The notes under the pieces are model-generated. The model saw nothing but the letters and a program-made list of their open reading frames with translations. It searched no databases and had not been told where the DNA came from. 42,513 bases of DNA from Candidatus Nomurabacteria bacterium. Lineage in GTDB: Bacteria; Patescibacteriota; Minisyncoccia; Phycocordibacterales; UBA9973. The stretch covers positions 1 through 42,513 of the forward strand of contig CALRDL010000005.1 in NCBI GenBank assembly GCA_943354905.1. The letters are read 5' to 3'. Position numbers and translations under genes: made by a program. Each line of letters starts with the position of its first letter. Position 1 is the stretch's first letter. Of the stretch, positions 30,318 through 38,883 are shown piece after piece.

Positions 30318-31190
30318 CTATCTTTTTACAAATACAAGAAAACAGGAATCTAATTTTACAATACCATTTTTATTGTGAATAAAACGAGAACCTAGATATA
30401 TTCCTTCAAGGAATATATTATTTAAATTTTGCTTGAAAAAATTAACAATACATTCAATGTCACCTAAAAGTGATTTACCTTTTGTAATAAATTTATTTTT
30501 ATCTTGTTTTATTTTTAAGACAGGTTCACAAGGAAGTAATCCTTCAAAAATTATTTTACCGCCTGATTTTAAAATTTTTGATGTCGCTTTGAATGTTGAA
30601 ACTTGATCAATGTCATAATCAATAAAATAACTTAGAAAAATTAGGTCAAAATAATTCTGTTCAAAATTTAGATTTTCTAAACGACCAACTAATGCAGAGA
30701 TTTCTAATGTAGAAATTTTTTTACATGATTCCTCTGATACATCAGTTACGGTAATATCTTTAGGATTGCAACCTTGTGTGATAAGAAATTTCTCTAGCTC
30801 TCCACTACCAGCACCGACATCAAGAATTTTCTTACCTTTAAGATTCTCAATATTTATCCCAGATATTTTATTAAAACCATTTTCAAAAAGAAGAGCATTT
30901 AAAAATTTATAATTACAATTATTTAGTGTGTTCTGGTTATATTCAATATTATAAATATCTGAAATTGTTGCATTTGTAACATTGCTCGAACGATATAATT
31001 CTTGTAATTGTGGTCTAGATTTTAGAAATGATAAAGAACTCTGATTTTTTTTAAAATCTTTATATTTATCCGCTAAATTTTTTCTAATTATTATATCTGC
31101 AGGTAAATATAAAAAATTTGCACCAAGATTGTGAGCATATTTTTGTATTGAGTAATTGTAAAGATTACCGAAAATATTGTACAAATTCAT
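30318..31190 (-). CDS. Class I SAM-dependent methyltransferase
   Basis: LKGKKILDVGAGSGELEKFLITQG motif I. Confidence 0.85.
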   Translation of the reverse strand: MNLYNIFGNLYNYSIQKYAHNLGANFLYLPADIIIRKNLADKYKDFKKNQSSLSFLKSRPQLQELYRSSNVTNATISDIYNIEYNQNTLNNCNYKFLNALLFENGFNKISGINIENLKGKKILDVGAGSGELEKFLITQGCNPKDITVTDVSEESCKKISTLEISALVGRLENLNFEQNYFDLIFLSYFIDYDIDQVSTFKATSKILKSGGKIIFEGLLPCEPVLKIKQDKNKFITKGKSLLGDIECIVNFFKQNLNNIFLEGIYLGSRFIHNKNGIVKLDSCFLVFVKR

Positions 31191-31475
31191 AAATTATTTT
31201 GAGAGCAAATCAGACAATGGAGGGCAATAGCTATGCCCGAAGTTTTACTCATCATTTTTTTCAAATCAGGTTTTCTGTCTTTTCCATATAAAATGATTTT
31301 ATCATTTTAGGAGTATTTTTTCTAGTTGCAACCCAATCTCCATTAAAAAAATCAGAAGGCATTCGGTAATCGTGAGGATAAAAGTACCTGACACCATTAC
31401 TTCGGGTGGCGCGTTGGCAAACGCTAGTCTTTCATTTTTTCTTGGAAAAAAGTTCGAGCAAATGATATAATGACA

Positions 31476-31525
31476 CCACCATACGTTAAAAATCTCCCAG
31501 AAGGGAGATTTTTAACGTATGGTGG
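31476..31525. repeat. Perfect 23-bp inverted repeat with 4-nt loop, overlapping tRNA-Ala 3' end (probable tRNA terminator)
   Basis: CCACCATACGTTAAAAATCTCCC-AGAA-GGGAGATTTTTAACGTATGGTGG. Confidence 0.95.
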
Positions 31526-31595
31526 ACCGTACAGGACTCGAACCTGCCACCCCCTCATTGCAAATGAGGTGCTCTACCAGATGAGCTAACGGCCC
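31520..31595 (-). tRNA. tRNA-Ala(TGC), CCA encoded
   Basis: GGGCCGTTAGCTCATCTGGTAGAGCACCTCATTTGCAATGAGGGGTGGCAGGTTCGAGTCCTGTACGGTCCACCA; cloverleaf read by hand. Confidence 0.95.
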
Positions 31596-31724
31596 AAACA
31601 GCATTTAAGCAATTGCTCAAACACTAGGTTATTCTAACTTATTTTATCAATAATGCAAATTTTGATGTTGTTTTTTACTTAAATTCTGTTAGTATGGAAG
31701 AAGTTCTTTGTTTTAATTAAATAT

Positions 31725-31796
31725 TCGGGAGTAGCTCAGCGGTAGAGCGGTCGCCTGTTAAGCGATTGGTCGTAGGTTCGATCCCTACCTCCCGAG
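31725..31796 (+). tRNA. tRNA-Asn(GTT), CCA not encoded
   Basis: TCGGGAGTAGCTCAGCGGTAGAGCGGTCGCCTGTTAAGCGATTGGTCGTAGGTTCGATCCCTACCTCCCGAG. Confidence 0.94.
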
Positions 31797-31798
31797 CA

Positions 31799-31842
31799 AA
31801 ATCAAAAACACCCATACATATATGTATGGGTGTTTTTGATTT
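31799..31842. terminator. 44-nt perfect palindrome immediately after tRNA-Asn
   Basis: AAATCAAAAACACCCATACATATATGTATGGGTGTTTTTGATTT. Confidence 0.85.
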
Positions 31843-31977
31843 ATGTTTCCGGGGGAGAATGTGAACTGCTTCACATGCGGGTAGGGGTCGAACAGCTTTT
31901 GTGTCTTTTTAAAAACTTGTTTCAAAAAAGTACAAAAGGTATACTGTTTATGTAAGGAAAGATTTCTTACCTCTCGG

Positions 31978-32044
31978 GCCAATTAGTAGAACATCTAAAA
32001 AATGAATCGCGCGCAAGCATTTTTTAGATGTTCTACTAACTGGC
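31978..32044. repeat. Long hairpin, 27-bp arms with one mismatch, 13-nt loop
   Basis: GCCAATTAGTAGAACATCTAAAAAATG-AATCGCGCGCAAG-CATTTTTTAGATGTTCTACTAACTGGC. Confidence 0.92.
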
Positions 32045-32156
32045 TCACTCTGTCAGATAAACTCCGAACTTATTTTTAAAACAATACTGAAAGCTAATGT
32101 GCTATATACTAAAAAAAGATTTTGCTACTTTTGAAACTTTTTGCTAAAATAGAGGT

Positions 32157-32711
32157 ATGGAAAAATTAAAATTTACATTGTTTTCTATTGTGGTTCTGGT
32201 CGGATTTGGGCTTCTCGGATATTGGGCTATTGTAAATATACAATCAGGTTCTGAACATTCAATCAAACAAAAAGTCGAGCAACTACAGGATGAGAATGAA
32301 AATCTGAAGACAGAATTAGTATCGGTAAAAAAAGAATTAGGTACTCTAAAATCAGAGCTAGAAATACCACCAGCTTTAGTTGGTGAAGAGAAACCAAAAG
32401 AGACACCAGAAGAACTAAAACCAACAGAGACGACTAAGTACAAATACCAGATCTTGATAGACGAATTAAATAAATTGGTAAAAGATAATGTATATATGAA
32501 ATTGAAGTCTTCTGGTTCGAGAGTTGGGACAGTCCAGAAATTTTTAAATCTTTTCAATAATACGACAAGTAAGATAGATAATGACTATGGTCCGACTACG
32601 GTAAAGCTTGTAACAGTTTTCCAAAAAGATCAAGGCTTGTCGGCAGACGGAGAGGCTGGACCAACTACATTTATCAAAATGATAGATTGGTTAAAAAAGA
32701 AAGGTGTCTAA
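32157..32711 (+). CDS. Membrane-anchored coiled-coil protein with peptidoglycan-binding_1-like domain
   Basis: N-terminal TM; SRVGTVQKFLNLFNN...IDNDYGPTTVKLVTVFQKDQGLSADGEAGPTTFIKMI. Confidence 0.8.
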   Translation: MEKLKFTLFSIVVLVGFGLLGYWAIVNIQSGSEHSIKQKVEQLQDENENLKTELVSVKKELGTLKSELEIPPALVGEEKPKETPEELKPTETTKYKYQILIDELNKLVKDNVYMKLKSSGSRVGTVQKFLNLFNNTTSKIDNDYGPTTVKLVTVFQKDQGLSADGEAGPTTFIKMIDWLKKKGV

Positions 32712-32764
32712 AAATAGGTTTTATGTTAAGATATATAAATAAGTATTATAAATAATAAAAGTAG

Positions 32765-32828
32765 CGTCGCACAGGTCGTGTTTTAAAGGAGAACACGACA
32801 TAATTTATCAAAATTAACCCGTGCGACG
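32765..32828 (+). ncRNA. Candidate structured 5' leader (nested hairpins)
   Basis: Outer CGTCGCAC/GTGCGACG and inner GTCGTGTT/AACACGAC with TTAAAGGAG loop. Confidence 0.5.
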
Positions 32829-32844
32829 TGATTTGCAAAATCAT

Positions 32845-32976
32845 ATGGCAAAAAGAAGTACAACATTAAGTCCTAAGAAGAAGTCTCGTCGTTCACACAA
32901 GACTAAGAAACGCTTGGCAGTAAAGAGGATCATGAAAGCAAAAAGAGCTACTCGAAGAAGTCGTAATACTAAATAA
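32845..32976 (+). CDS. Small polybasic protein, 43 aa
   Basis: Hand-translated: MAKRSTTLSPKKKSRRSHKTKKRLAVKRIMKAKRATRRSRNTK*; below ORF-track length cut. Confidence 0.75.
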   Translation: MAKRSTTLSPKKKSRRSHKTKKRLAVKRIMKAKRATRRSRNTK

Positions 32977-32992
32977 AAAAAATTAAAGGGAA

Positions 32993-33505
32993 ATGTCTAA
33001 AAAATCTCCATACACAAAGCTAGAAAAAATAGTCATGGTTAGTGGGGGGTTTGATCCCATTCACCCAGGACATGTGCGACTGTTTAAGGAAGCCAAGAAG
33101 CTCGGTGATAGGCTGGTGGTGGTGATCAACAACGATAACTGGATTCGAAATAAAAAAGGTCAAGGTTTCATGAATGCAAAAGACAGAGCTGAAGTAATCT
33201 CGCATTTTCGTGATGTAGATCGAGTTATTATTTCCGTGCATCGAAAAAATTCAAAAGATGCGCGAGCTATGAGTGTCTGTGCGGAGTTGTCTAAAATTCG
33301 TCCATATATGTTTGTGAATGGGGGTGACCGAAACAATAAAGATGCAGATAATCCACTTTCTTCTTTACACCATGATATAAATATGTGTAAAAAGCTCGGA
33401 ATCAAAATTGTTTATAATGTCGGCAAAGGTGGAAAAATTAATAGCTCCTCCAAATTGCTCAAAAAATACGTTGATAAAAAATTAAAAAGTAATGCTTCCA
33501 AATAA
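32993..33505 (+). CDS. Nucleotidyltransferase (cytidylyltransferase-like, HIGH motif family)
   Basis: VSGGFDPIHPGHVRLFKEAKKLGDRLVVVINND. Confidence 0.88.
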   Translation: MSKKSPYTKLEKIVMVSGGFDPIHPGHVRLFKEAKKLGDRLVVVINNDNWIRNKKGQGFMNAKDRAEVISHFRDVDRVIISVHRKNSKDARAMSVCAELSKIRPYMFVNGGDRNNKDADNPLSSLHHDINMCKKLGIKIVYNVGKGGKINSSSKLLKKYVDKKLKSNASK

Positions 33506-34259
33506 AAAAATTATTGCTTTCGATATCGATGGTACGTTGACAGTGAGCAAGATGCCCATTACCGAGTCAATGGCTAGTTTGATTAAAGAATTAATAAAAA
33601 AGAAAATGATTTTTGTGATTTCAGGTGGTGGCTTTAGACAATTAGAGACGCAATTCCTCCCACCATTTCTAAAAGATGAGGATCTGATGCCATTTATAAA
33701 TAATTTAAAATTATTACCAACGAGCGGTAGTCAGAGATACGAATATGATAAAGAAAAAAAGGAATGGGTGCTAACCGATAAAGAACCACTACAGGAAGAA
33801 GTAAAAGATCGAGCCAAGAAATTATTACAAATAGTGATTGATTCTCCAGAATATGGCATACCGCTCAACCCTATTGGAGCAATTATTGAAGACCGAGATA
33901 CACAGATAACTTTTACCCCGAATGGGCAACAAGCTCCAATCGAGATGAAAAAGCTTTTTGATCCGGACAGAAAAAAGAGAGAAAAGATTCGAGCCATACT
34001 CGCCCCCCACTTACCTGAAGTTGAGATTTTGGTTAATGGTACTTCGAGTATCGATATTTTACCCAAAGGATTTAATAAAGCAGTGGGACTTTCACGCTTA
34101 CTAGACAAGTTGGGTTTACAAAAATCTGATATGATATTTGTTGGCGATGCGCTTTTTCCTGGGGGGAACGATTATTCAGTTCATGAAGCGGGTATAGAAA
34201 CTATTGCAGTTGGGGGGCCAGAAGAAACTACGGAAGTTATTAAAAACTGGCTTAATTAA
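33492..34259 (+). CDS. HAD-IIB phosphatase, phosphomannomutase-like
   Basis: IIAFDIDGTLTVSKMPI, ISGGGFRQLETQF, VGDALFPGGNDYSV; PMM-like arrangement. Confidence 0.8.
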   Translation: MLPNKKIIAFDIDGTLTVSKMPITESMASLIKELIKKKMIFVISGGGFRQLETQFLPPFLKDEDLMPFINNLKLLPTSGSQRYEYDKEKKEWVLTDKEPLQEEVKDRAKKLLQIVIDSPEYGIPLNPIGAIIEDRDTQITFTPNGQQAPIEMKKLFDPDRKKREKIRAILAPHLPEVEILVNGTSSIDILPKGFNKAVGLSRLLDKLGLQKSDMIFVGDALFPGGNDYSVHEAGIETIAVGGPEETTEVIKNWLN

Positions 34260-34287
34260 ACATTTGGTTGTATACTTATATACAATT

Positions 34288-34638
34288 ATGGCTGAATTTA
34301 AACCATTTACAATAGAGCGTCCGTGGGGGAATTTTCGACAACTTACTCATAATAATCCGTCCACAGTAAAAATTCTTTTTATAAAAAGAGGCGAAACGTT
34401 CAGTTTACAATATCACAACAAACGAAAAGAATTCTGGCGAGTGATTTCAGGGTTGCCAGAAATAACAATGGGAGAATCTATGGTTAATGCAAAAGCTGGA
34501 GATGAATTTGAAATACCACCCAAAATGAATCATCGTGTTAGATCCACAGGTGGTGATACTGAAATTTTAGAGATATCGACAGGGGATTTCGATGAAAATG
34601 ATATTATAAGAATAGAAGACAAATATGGCAGAGTCTAA
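34288..34638 (+). CDS. Cupin, mannose-6-phosphate isomerase type II-like
   Basis: ERPWGNFRQLTHNNPSTVKILFIKRGETFSLQYHNKRKEFWRVISG...IPPKMNHRV. Confidence 0.85.
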   Translation: MAEFKPFTIERPWGNFRQLTHNNPSTVKILFIKRGETFSLQYHNKRKEFWRVISGLPEITMGESMVNAKAGDEFEIPPKMNHRVRSTGGDTEILEISTGDFDENDIIRIEDKYGRV

Positions 34639-35743
34639 AAATAAAAAAATAATTAAAAAGGTTTCAACCAAAGTTGGGATAAAAAAAGTTGTAAAAAAAG
34701 TTACAAAGAAAAAAGTTGCAAAAATAAAAAAAAGGGTAGAGCTCACTCGCGCTCTACATAACCCGATAATTTCTCCACGTCTGTATCCATGGGAGTCGAA
34801 AGCAACATTTAACCCGACAGCATTTCTGGGCACAGGAAAGATTCATCTTATTTATCGTGCTATCGGGCATGATGATTCGTCTGTACTCGGCTATGCTGGA
34901 AGCCACGATGGTTACAACATCATCGATCGTCCTACGTACACTATTTTTATGCGCAGAAATAATTTTAATAGGGTAAAATACACAGTTGCGCCGATAGACT
35001 ATATCTCAGGAGGTGGATGGAACGGTGGATGCGAGGATCCACGTGTTACGCGGATAGACGACACGGTATATTTACTTTACATAGCTTTTGACGGCTGGGG
35101 TTCAGTTCGTATTGCTCTTACTTCAATAGCGTTTTCAGATTTTGAAGCAAAAAGGTGGCAATGGAAAAATCCAATACTAATTTCACCCCCAAATGAAATA
35201 CATAAGAATTGGGTTATCTTTCCAGAAAAAGTGAAGGGCAAGTACGCTATTTTACATAGCATTTCACCTAAAATCTTAATTCACTATTTCGATAGTTTTG
35301 ATGAATTTGATGGCAAGAAATTTATAAATAGTATTCATCAAGGCAGTCCAGAGTGGCAGTCGCGCGAGCGCGGGGTGCGCGGGGTTGGGCCAGCACCCAT
35401 CAAAACTGAGCTTGGATGGCTGATGCTTTACCACAAAATCGAAGAACATGATCCTGGGCGATATAAAATTTGGGCAATGATCCTAGACAGTGAAGATCCG
35501 ACGAAAGTTCTTTACAAATCACCAGAGCCAATTCTCGAACCGGACGAGGATTATGAAAATAACGGTTGCAAATGGGGAGTTATTTATACTTGCGGAGCGG
35601 TGGTGAAAAACGATAGGCTTTTTGTATATTACGGTGGAGCAGACATGGTGGTCGGGGTAGCAACGATTTTACTTACTGAACTACTCGAAGATCTGAAAAA
35701 ACACAAAGTTGTAAAATTTAAAAAATATGTAACGAGGATTTAA
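34625..35743 (+). CDS. GH130-like mannoside phosphorylase with polybasic N-terminal tail
   Basis: HNPIISPRLYPWESKATFNPTAFLGTGKIHLIYRAIG; GGCEDPRVTRIDDTVYLLYIAF. Confidence 0.85.
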   Translation: MAESKNKKIIKKVSTKVGIKKVVKKVTKKKVAKIKKRVELTRALHNPIISPRLYPWESKATFNPTAFLGTGKIHLIYRAIGHDDSSVLGYAGSHDGYNIIDRPTYTIFMRRNNFNRVKYTVAPIDYISGGGWNGGCEDPRVTRIDDTVYLLYIAFDGWGSVRIALTSIAFSDFEAKRWQWKNPILISPPNEIHKNWVIFPEKVKGKYAILHSISPKILIHYFDSFDEFDGKKFINSIHQGSPEWQSRERGVRGVGPAPIKTELGWLMLYHKIEEHDPGRYKIWAMILDSEDPTKVLYKSPEPILEPDEDYENNGCKWGVIYTCGAVVKNDRLFVYYGGADMVVGVATILLTELLEDLKKHKVVKFKKYVTRI

Positions 35744-35746
35744 GAT

Positions 35747-37684
35747 ATGTTTGTTGTTAAACGTTCACATCACAATCCAATACTTACTCCAGATAAAGAT
35801 CGCTACTGGGAGGCCTTTGCCACTTTTAACATGAGTGTGGTTTTGCACGGGAATATTTTTTACGGGGTTTATCGCGCTATCTCCTCACCCGATAAGCTTC
35901 GTACTCCGGAACAGATTTCAGTTATCGGTATTGGTGAGAGTAAAGATGGAACGCATTTTGAAAAACGTCGGCAATTTATTACCCCAAAAGAAGAATGGGA
36001 AAAATATGGATGCGAAGATCCACGCATAACATATTTTGAAGGTAAATTTTATACTTTTTATACGGCGTTGGGCGGGTATCCGTTTGGACCTGAAAATATC
36101 AAAGTCGCAGTGGCCGTTTCAAAAGATTTAAAAACTGTATTTGAAAGGCATTTAGTAACCCCGTTTAATGCCAAAGGTGCAACTCTTTTTGGAGAACGTA
36201 TCGGAGGCAAGGTAGTCCTTATCTTTTCTTCTCATACCGATGAGGCAGGTACTGAAATGGTCTTAGCCTTGACAAACGAAGTTGCAGATTTTTGGGATCC
36301 TGAATTTTGGAATAAATGGAATCAGGGTGTGGGGAAATATGTGTTAAATCCTCGCCGTGCTCCGCATGACCATATAGAGGTTGGCGCCACACCGATAAAA
36401 ACAAAGTCTGGCTGGTTGCTCATTTACTCATACATTCAAAATTATTTTTCTAGTTCAGAAAATTTACCGCGCATCTTTGGCATTGAAGCTCTACTTTTGG
36501 ATTTAGATGATCCGAGTAAAATAATCGGTGCGACCAAAGGGCCGATACTGGTGCCCTCAGAAGTTTACGAACTCTCTGGCCACGTTGGCGATATTGTTTT
36601 TCCGAGTGGGGCAGTACTCGAAAAAGACCGCCTAACTATCTACTACGGTGCGTCTGATACCACTATTTGTAAAGCATATATGAATATAATTGATCTTATT
36701 TCCACCATCAATCCAAAGACCGAAAGCAAATGGCATTTTTCTCGTTATGTAAAGAATCCAATTCTTTTGCCTCTTTTAGATCACACATGGGAATCAAAAG
36801 CTGTTTTCAATCCAGCGGCTCTTCAGATCGGCAAGACTACCCACATTGTTTATCGAGCGCTTTCGAACGACAACACTTCTACTTTGGGTTATGCTTCTGC
36901 CGAAGACGGGTGCAATATCAAAGAGCGTTTTACTGAACCGATATACATTCCGCGTGAAGAATTTGAAACCAAGAAAATTTCCGGAGCAAATTCTGGATGC
37001 GAGGATCCGCGCATTACTAAAATAGGGAAAACTATTTACATGTGTTACACCGCATTTGATGGAGTCGGACCTCCGCGGGTTGCCATTACTTCCATCAGCG
37101 AAAAAAACTTTCTCGCTCACAATTGGAAATGGGAGCGTCCGATGATCATAACCCCAACTGGATTCGACGACAAGGATACCTGTGTTTTTCCAGAAAAGGT
37201 AGATGGAAAATATTTTATTCTGCATCGAGTTAATGACCAGGTGTGCGGAGACTTTGTGCGTACCCTTGATTCAAAAAATGATATCGTAAAAAAATGCATA
37301 CGCATTTTCGGGCCGAAAGTAAATGCTTGGGATAGTGTCAAAGTTGGCATTGCCGCACCGCCGATCAAAACAAAGTACGGTTGGCTATTGCTTTATCATG
37401 GGGTGTCACACACGCATGGTACTTATCGCATCGGCGCTGTGCTTTTAGATAAAAAAGACCCCACCTTGGTTCTTGCTCGCACGGCTGATCCAATATTTTG
37501 GCCAGAGGAAGAGTACGAAAAAAAGGGTGTGGTGAATAATGTTGTTTTTCCCTGCGGGATGGCTAAAATAGGTGAGAAACTATACATATATTACGGAGGA
37601 GCTGATACCGTGGTCGGGGTTGCGATGATGAATCTCGATGTCATGCTTACAGCACTTACTCGAAATCTTAGCATCAAACGTTAG
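35747..37684 (+). CDS. Tandem double GH130-like protein
   Basis: Two modules: YGCEDPRITYFEGKFYTFYTAL and SGCEDPRITKIGKTIYMCYTAF, each with HNPIL/KNPIL start and YYGASDT/YYGGADTVVGVA end. Confidence 0.87.
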   Translation: MFVVKRSHHNPILTPDKDRYWEAFATFNMSVVLHGNIFYGVYRAISSPDKLRTPEQISVIGIGESKDGTHFEKRRQFITPKEEWEKYGCEDPRITYFEGKFYTFYTALGGYPFGPENIKVAVAVSKDLKTVFERHLVTPFNAKGATLFGERIGGKVVLIFSSHTDEAGTEMVLALTNEVADFWDPEFWNKWNQGVGKYVLNPRRAPHDHIEVGATPIKTKSGWLLIYSYIQNYFSSSENLPRIFGIEALLLDLDDPSKIIGATKGPILVPSEVYELSGHVGDIVFPSGAVLEKDRLTIYYGASDTTICKAYMNIIDLISTINPKTESKWHFSRYVKNPILLPLLDHTWESKAVFNPAALQIGKTTHIVYRALSNDNTSTLGYASAEDGCNIKERFTEPIYIPREEFETKKISGANSGCEDPRITKIGKTIYMCYTAFDGVGPPRVAITSISEKNFLAHNWKWERPMIITPTGFDDKDTCVFPEKVDGKYFILHRVNDQVCGDFVRTLDSKNDIVKKCIRIFGPKVNAWDSVKVGIAAPPIKTKYGWLLLYHGVSHTHGTYRIGAVLLDKKDPTLVLARTADPIFWPEEEYEKKGVVNNVVFPCGMAKIGEKLYIYYGGADTVVGVAMMNLDVMLTALTRNLSIKR

Positions 37685-37844
37685 TATTTTAAGCACACTC
37701 TAATTCGCGCATGTAGGTGAATAGTTATTAAATCAAATGAACGAATTAACTTAATTATTACCTATCCAGTAGGGTTTGGGTATCATTTATTATTAGTTGG
37801 AACGATATATTTCCATTATAGTAAAAAATTGTTAGAATATAAGA

Positions 37845-38456
37845 ATGGCTGAATCAATAGAATGGTTGCGTTTGTTTATAATTGACTATCAGTCAATAGA
37901 ATATCTCATAATTTTCTTAGCGGCGATGTTCGGAGGAGAGATTGTTTTATTTTTAGTTGGGTTTCTCATAGCTCAAAATTTTTTTTCGAGTTTTCTGATT
38001 GTGCCTATAATTTTTTTAGGTGCTTTTTTGCCAAATATTTTTTGGTTTTTTTTGGCGAAAACAAAATTGATAGACAAGACCGCTACATCTAGACATGGCA
38101 GTGTGACCTTTGCTGTCATTACAGAAGCCATACATAGAGCTAGTAAAGGCAATCATTTTTTGGCATTTATTATAATAAAATTTCTTGTCGGCACTCCAGT
38201 ATTGTTGGTCACTTACATACACAAGACCCAATTATCATTTAAAAAATTTATGTATTACCAATCTACATCCTTGGCTCTATCCATATTCATCATTGCATTT
38301 ATTGGTTTTACTGCAGGCAAGGGCTACGCGTATGTTTCTGAAATTTCTGAGAATATATATACTTCGATTGGATTTATTTTATTTTTCGTGTTTATCTTAC
38401 TTGTTTTTCAAGTATGGTTTGAGAAATTTTTCACCAAGAAAAATATAGATAAATAA
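37845..38456 (+). CDS. DedA/VTT-like membrane protein
   Basis: Multiple TM segments, FGGEIVLFLVGFLIAQ...FLGAFLPNIFWFFLAK, FIIIKFLVGTPVLLVTYIHK. Confidence 0.6.
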   Translation: MAESIEWLRLFIIDYQSIEYLIIFLAAMFGGEIVLFLVGFLIAQNFFSSFLIVPIIFLGAFLPNIFWFFLAKTKLIDKTATSRHGSVTFAVITEAIHRASKGNHFLAFIIIKFLVGTPVLLVTYIHKTQLSFKKFMYYQSTSLALSIFIIAFIGFTAGKGYAYVSEISENIYTSIGFILFFVFILLVFQVWFEKFFTKKNIDK

Positions 38457-38484
38457 AAGTTTTTGCCTTTAATTTTATTTGCTG

Positions 38485-38883
38485 TATAATATGGGTATGA
38501 ATATAAATTTACAAGCTAAAAATATGGAGTTGACAGAAGCTATCAGGGATTATGTTTTAAATAAAGATACCAACCTAGGTAGATTGCTTGCCAATAAAAA
38601 TGGACTGAATATTTCTTTTGAAGTTTCAAAAAATACGAATCATCATAAATCCGGGAATGTTTTTCATGCGGATTGTTTGATCAACCTAGATGGTGAGAAA
38701 TTTTATGCGAGTGCTGACGAAGAAGATCTGTATCAAGCTATAGATGTGGTCAAAGAGAATCTTTTTCGAGAAATAAGTAAGAACAAAGATCGTAAGCAAA
38801 CTCTCTTTAAACGTGGAGCAACTAGTGTCAAAAAAATGTTGAAAGGTCTTTCCAAGAGAAATCCTTTTACTTCGAAGTATTAA
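38485..38883 (+). CDS. raiA: Ribosome hibernation-promoting factor / RaiA
   Basis: MNINLQAKNMELTEAIRDYVLNK...ADEEDLYQAIDVVKENLFREI; short-form HPF. Confidence 0.87.
   Translation, partial: YNMGMNINLQAKNMELTEAIRDYVLNKDTNLGRLLANKNGLNISFEVSKNTNHHKSGNVFHADCLINLDGEKFYASADEEDLYQAIDVVKENLFREISKNKDRKQTLFKRGATSVKKMLKGLSKRNPFTSKY

Noticed and set aside
31843-31977. Additional tRNA or tmRNA after tRNA-Asn (GGGTCGAAC resembles a T-arm)
   Set aside because: No acceptor stem or cloverleaf could be built; only a short hairpin.
31476-32044. CRISPR-like array
   Set aside because: The palindromes differ from one another and there are no regularly spaced direct repeats or cas genes anywhere in the window.
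32815-32847. Alternative GTG (32821) or TTG (32833) start for the small basic protein
   Set aside because: Possible in frame, but GTG lies within the outer stem of the leader and ATG at 32845 gives the cleaner basic protein; not resolvable from sequence alone.
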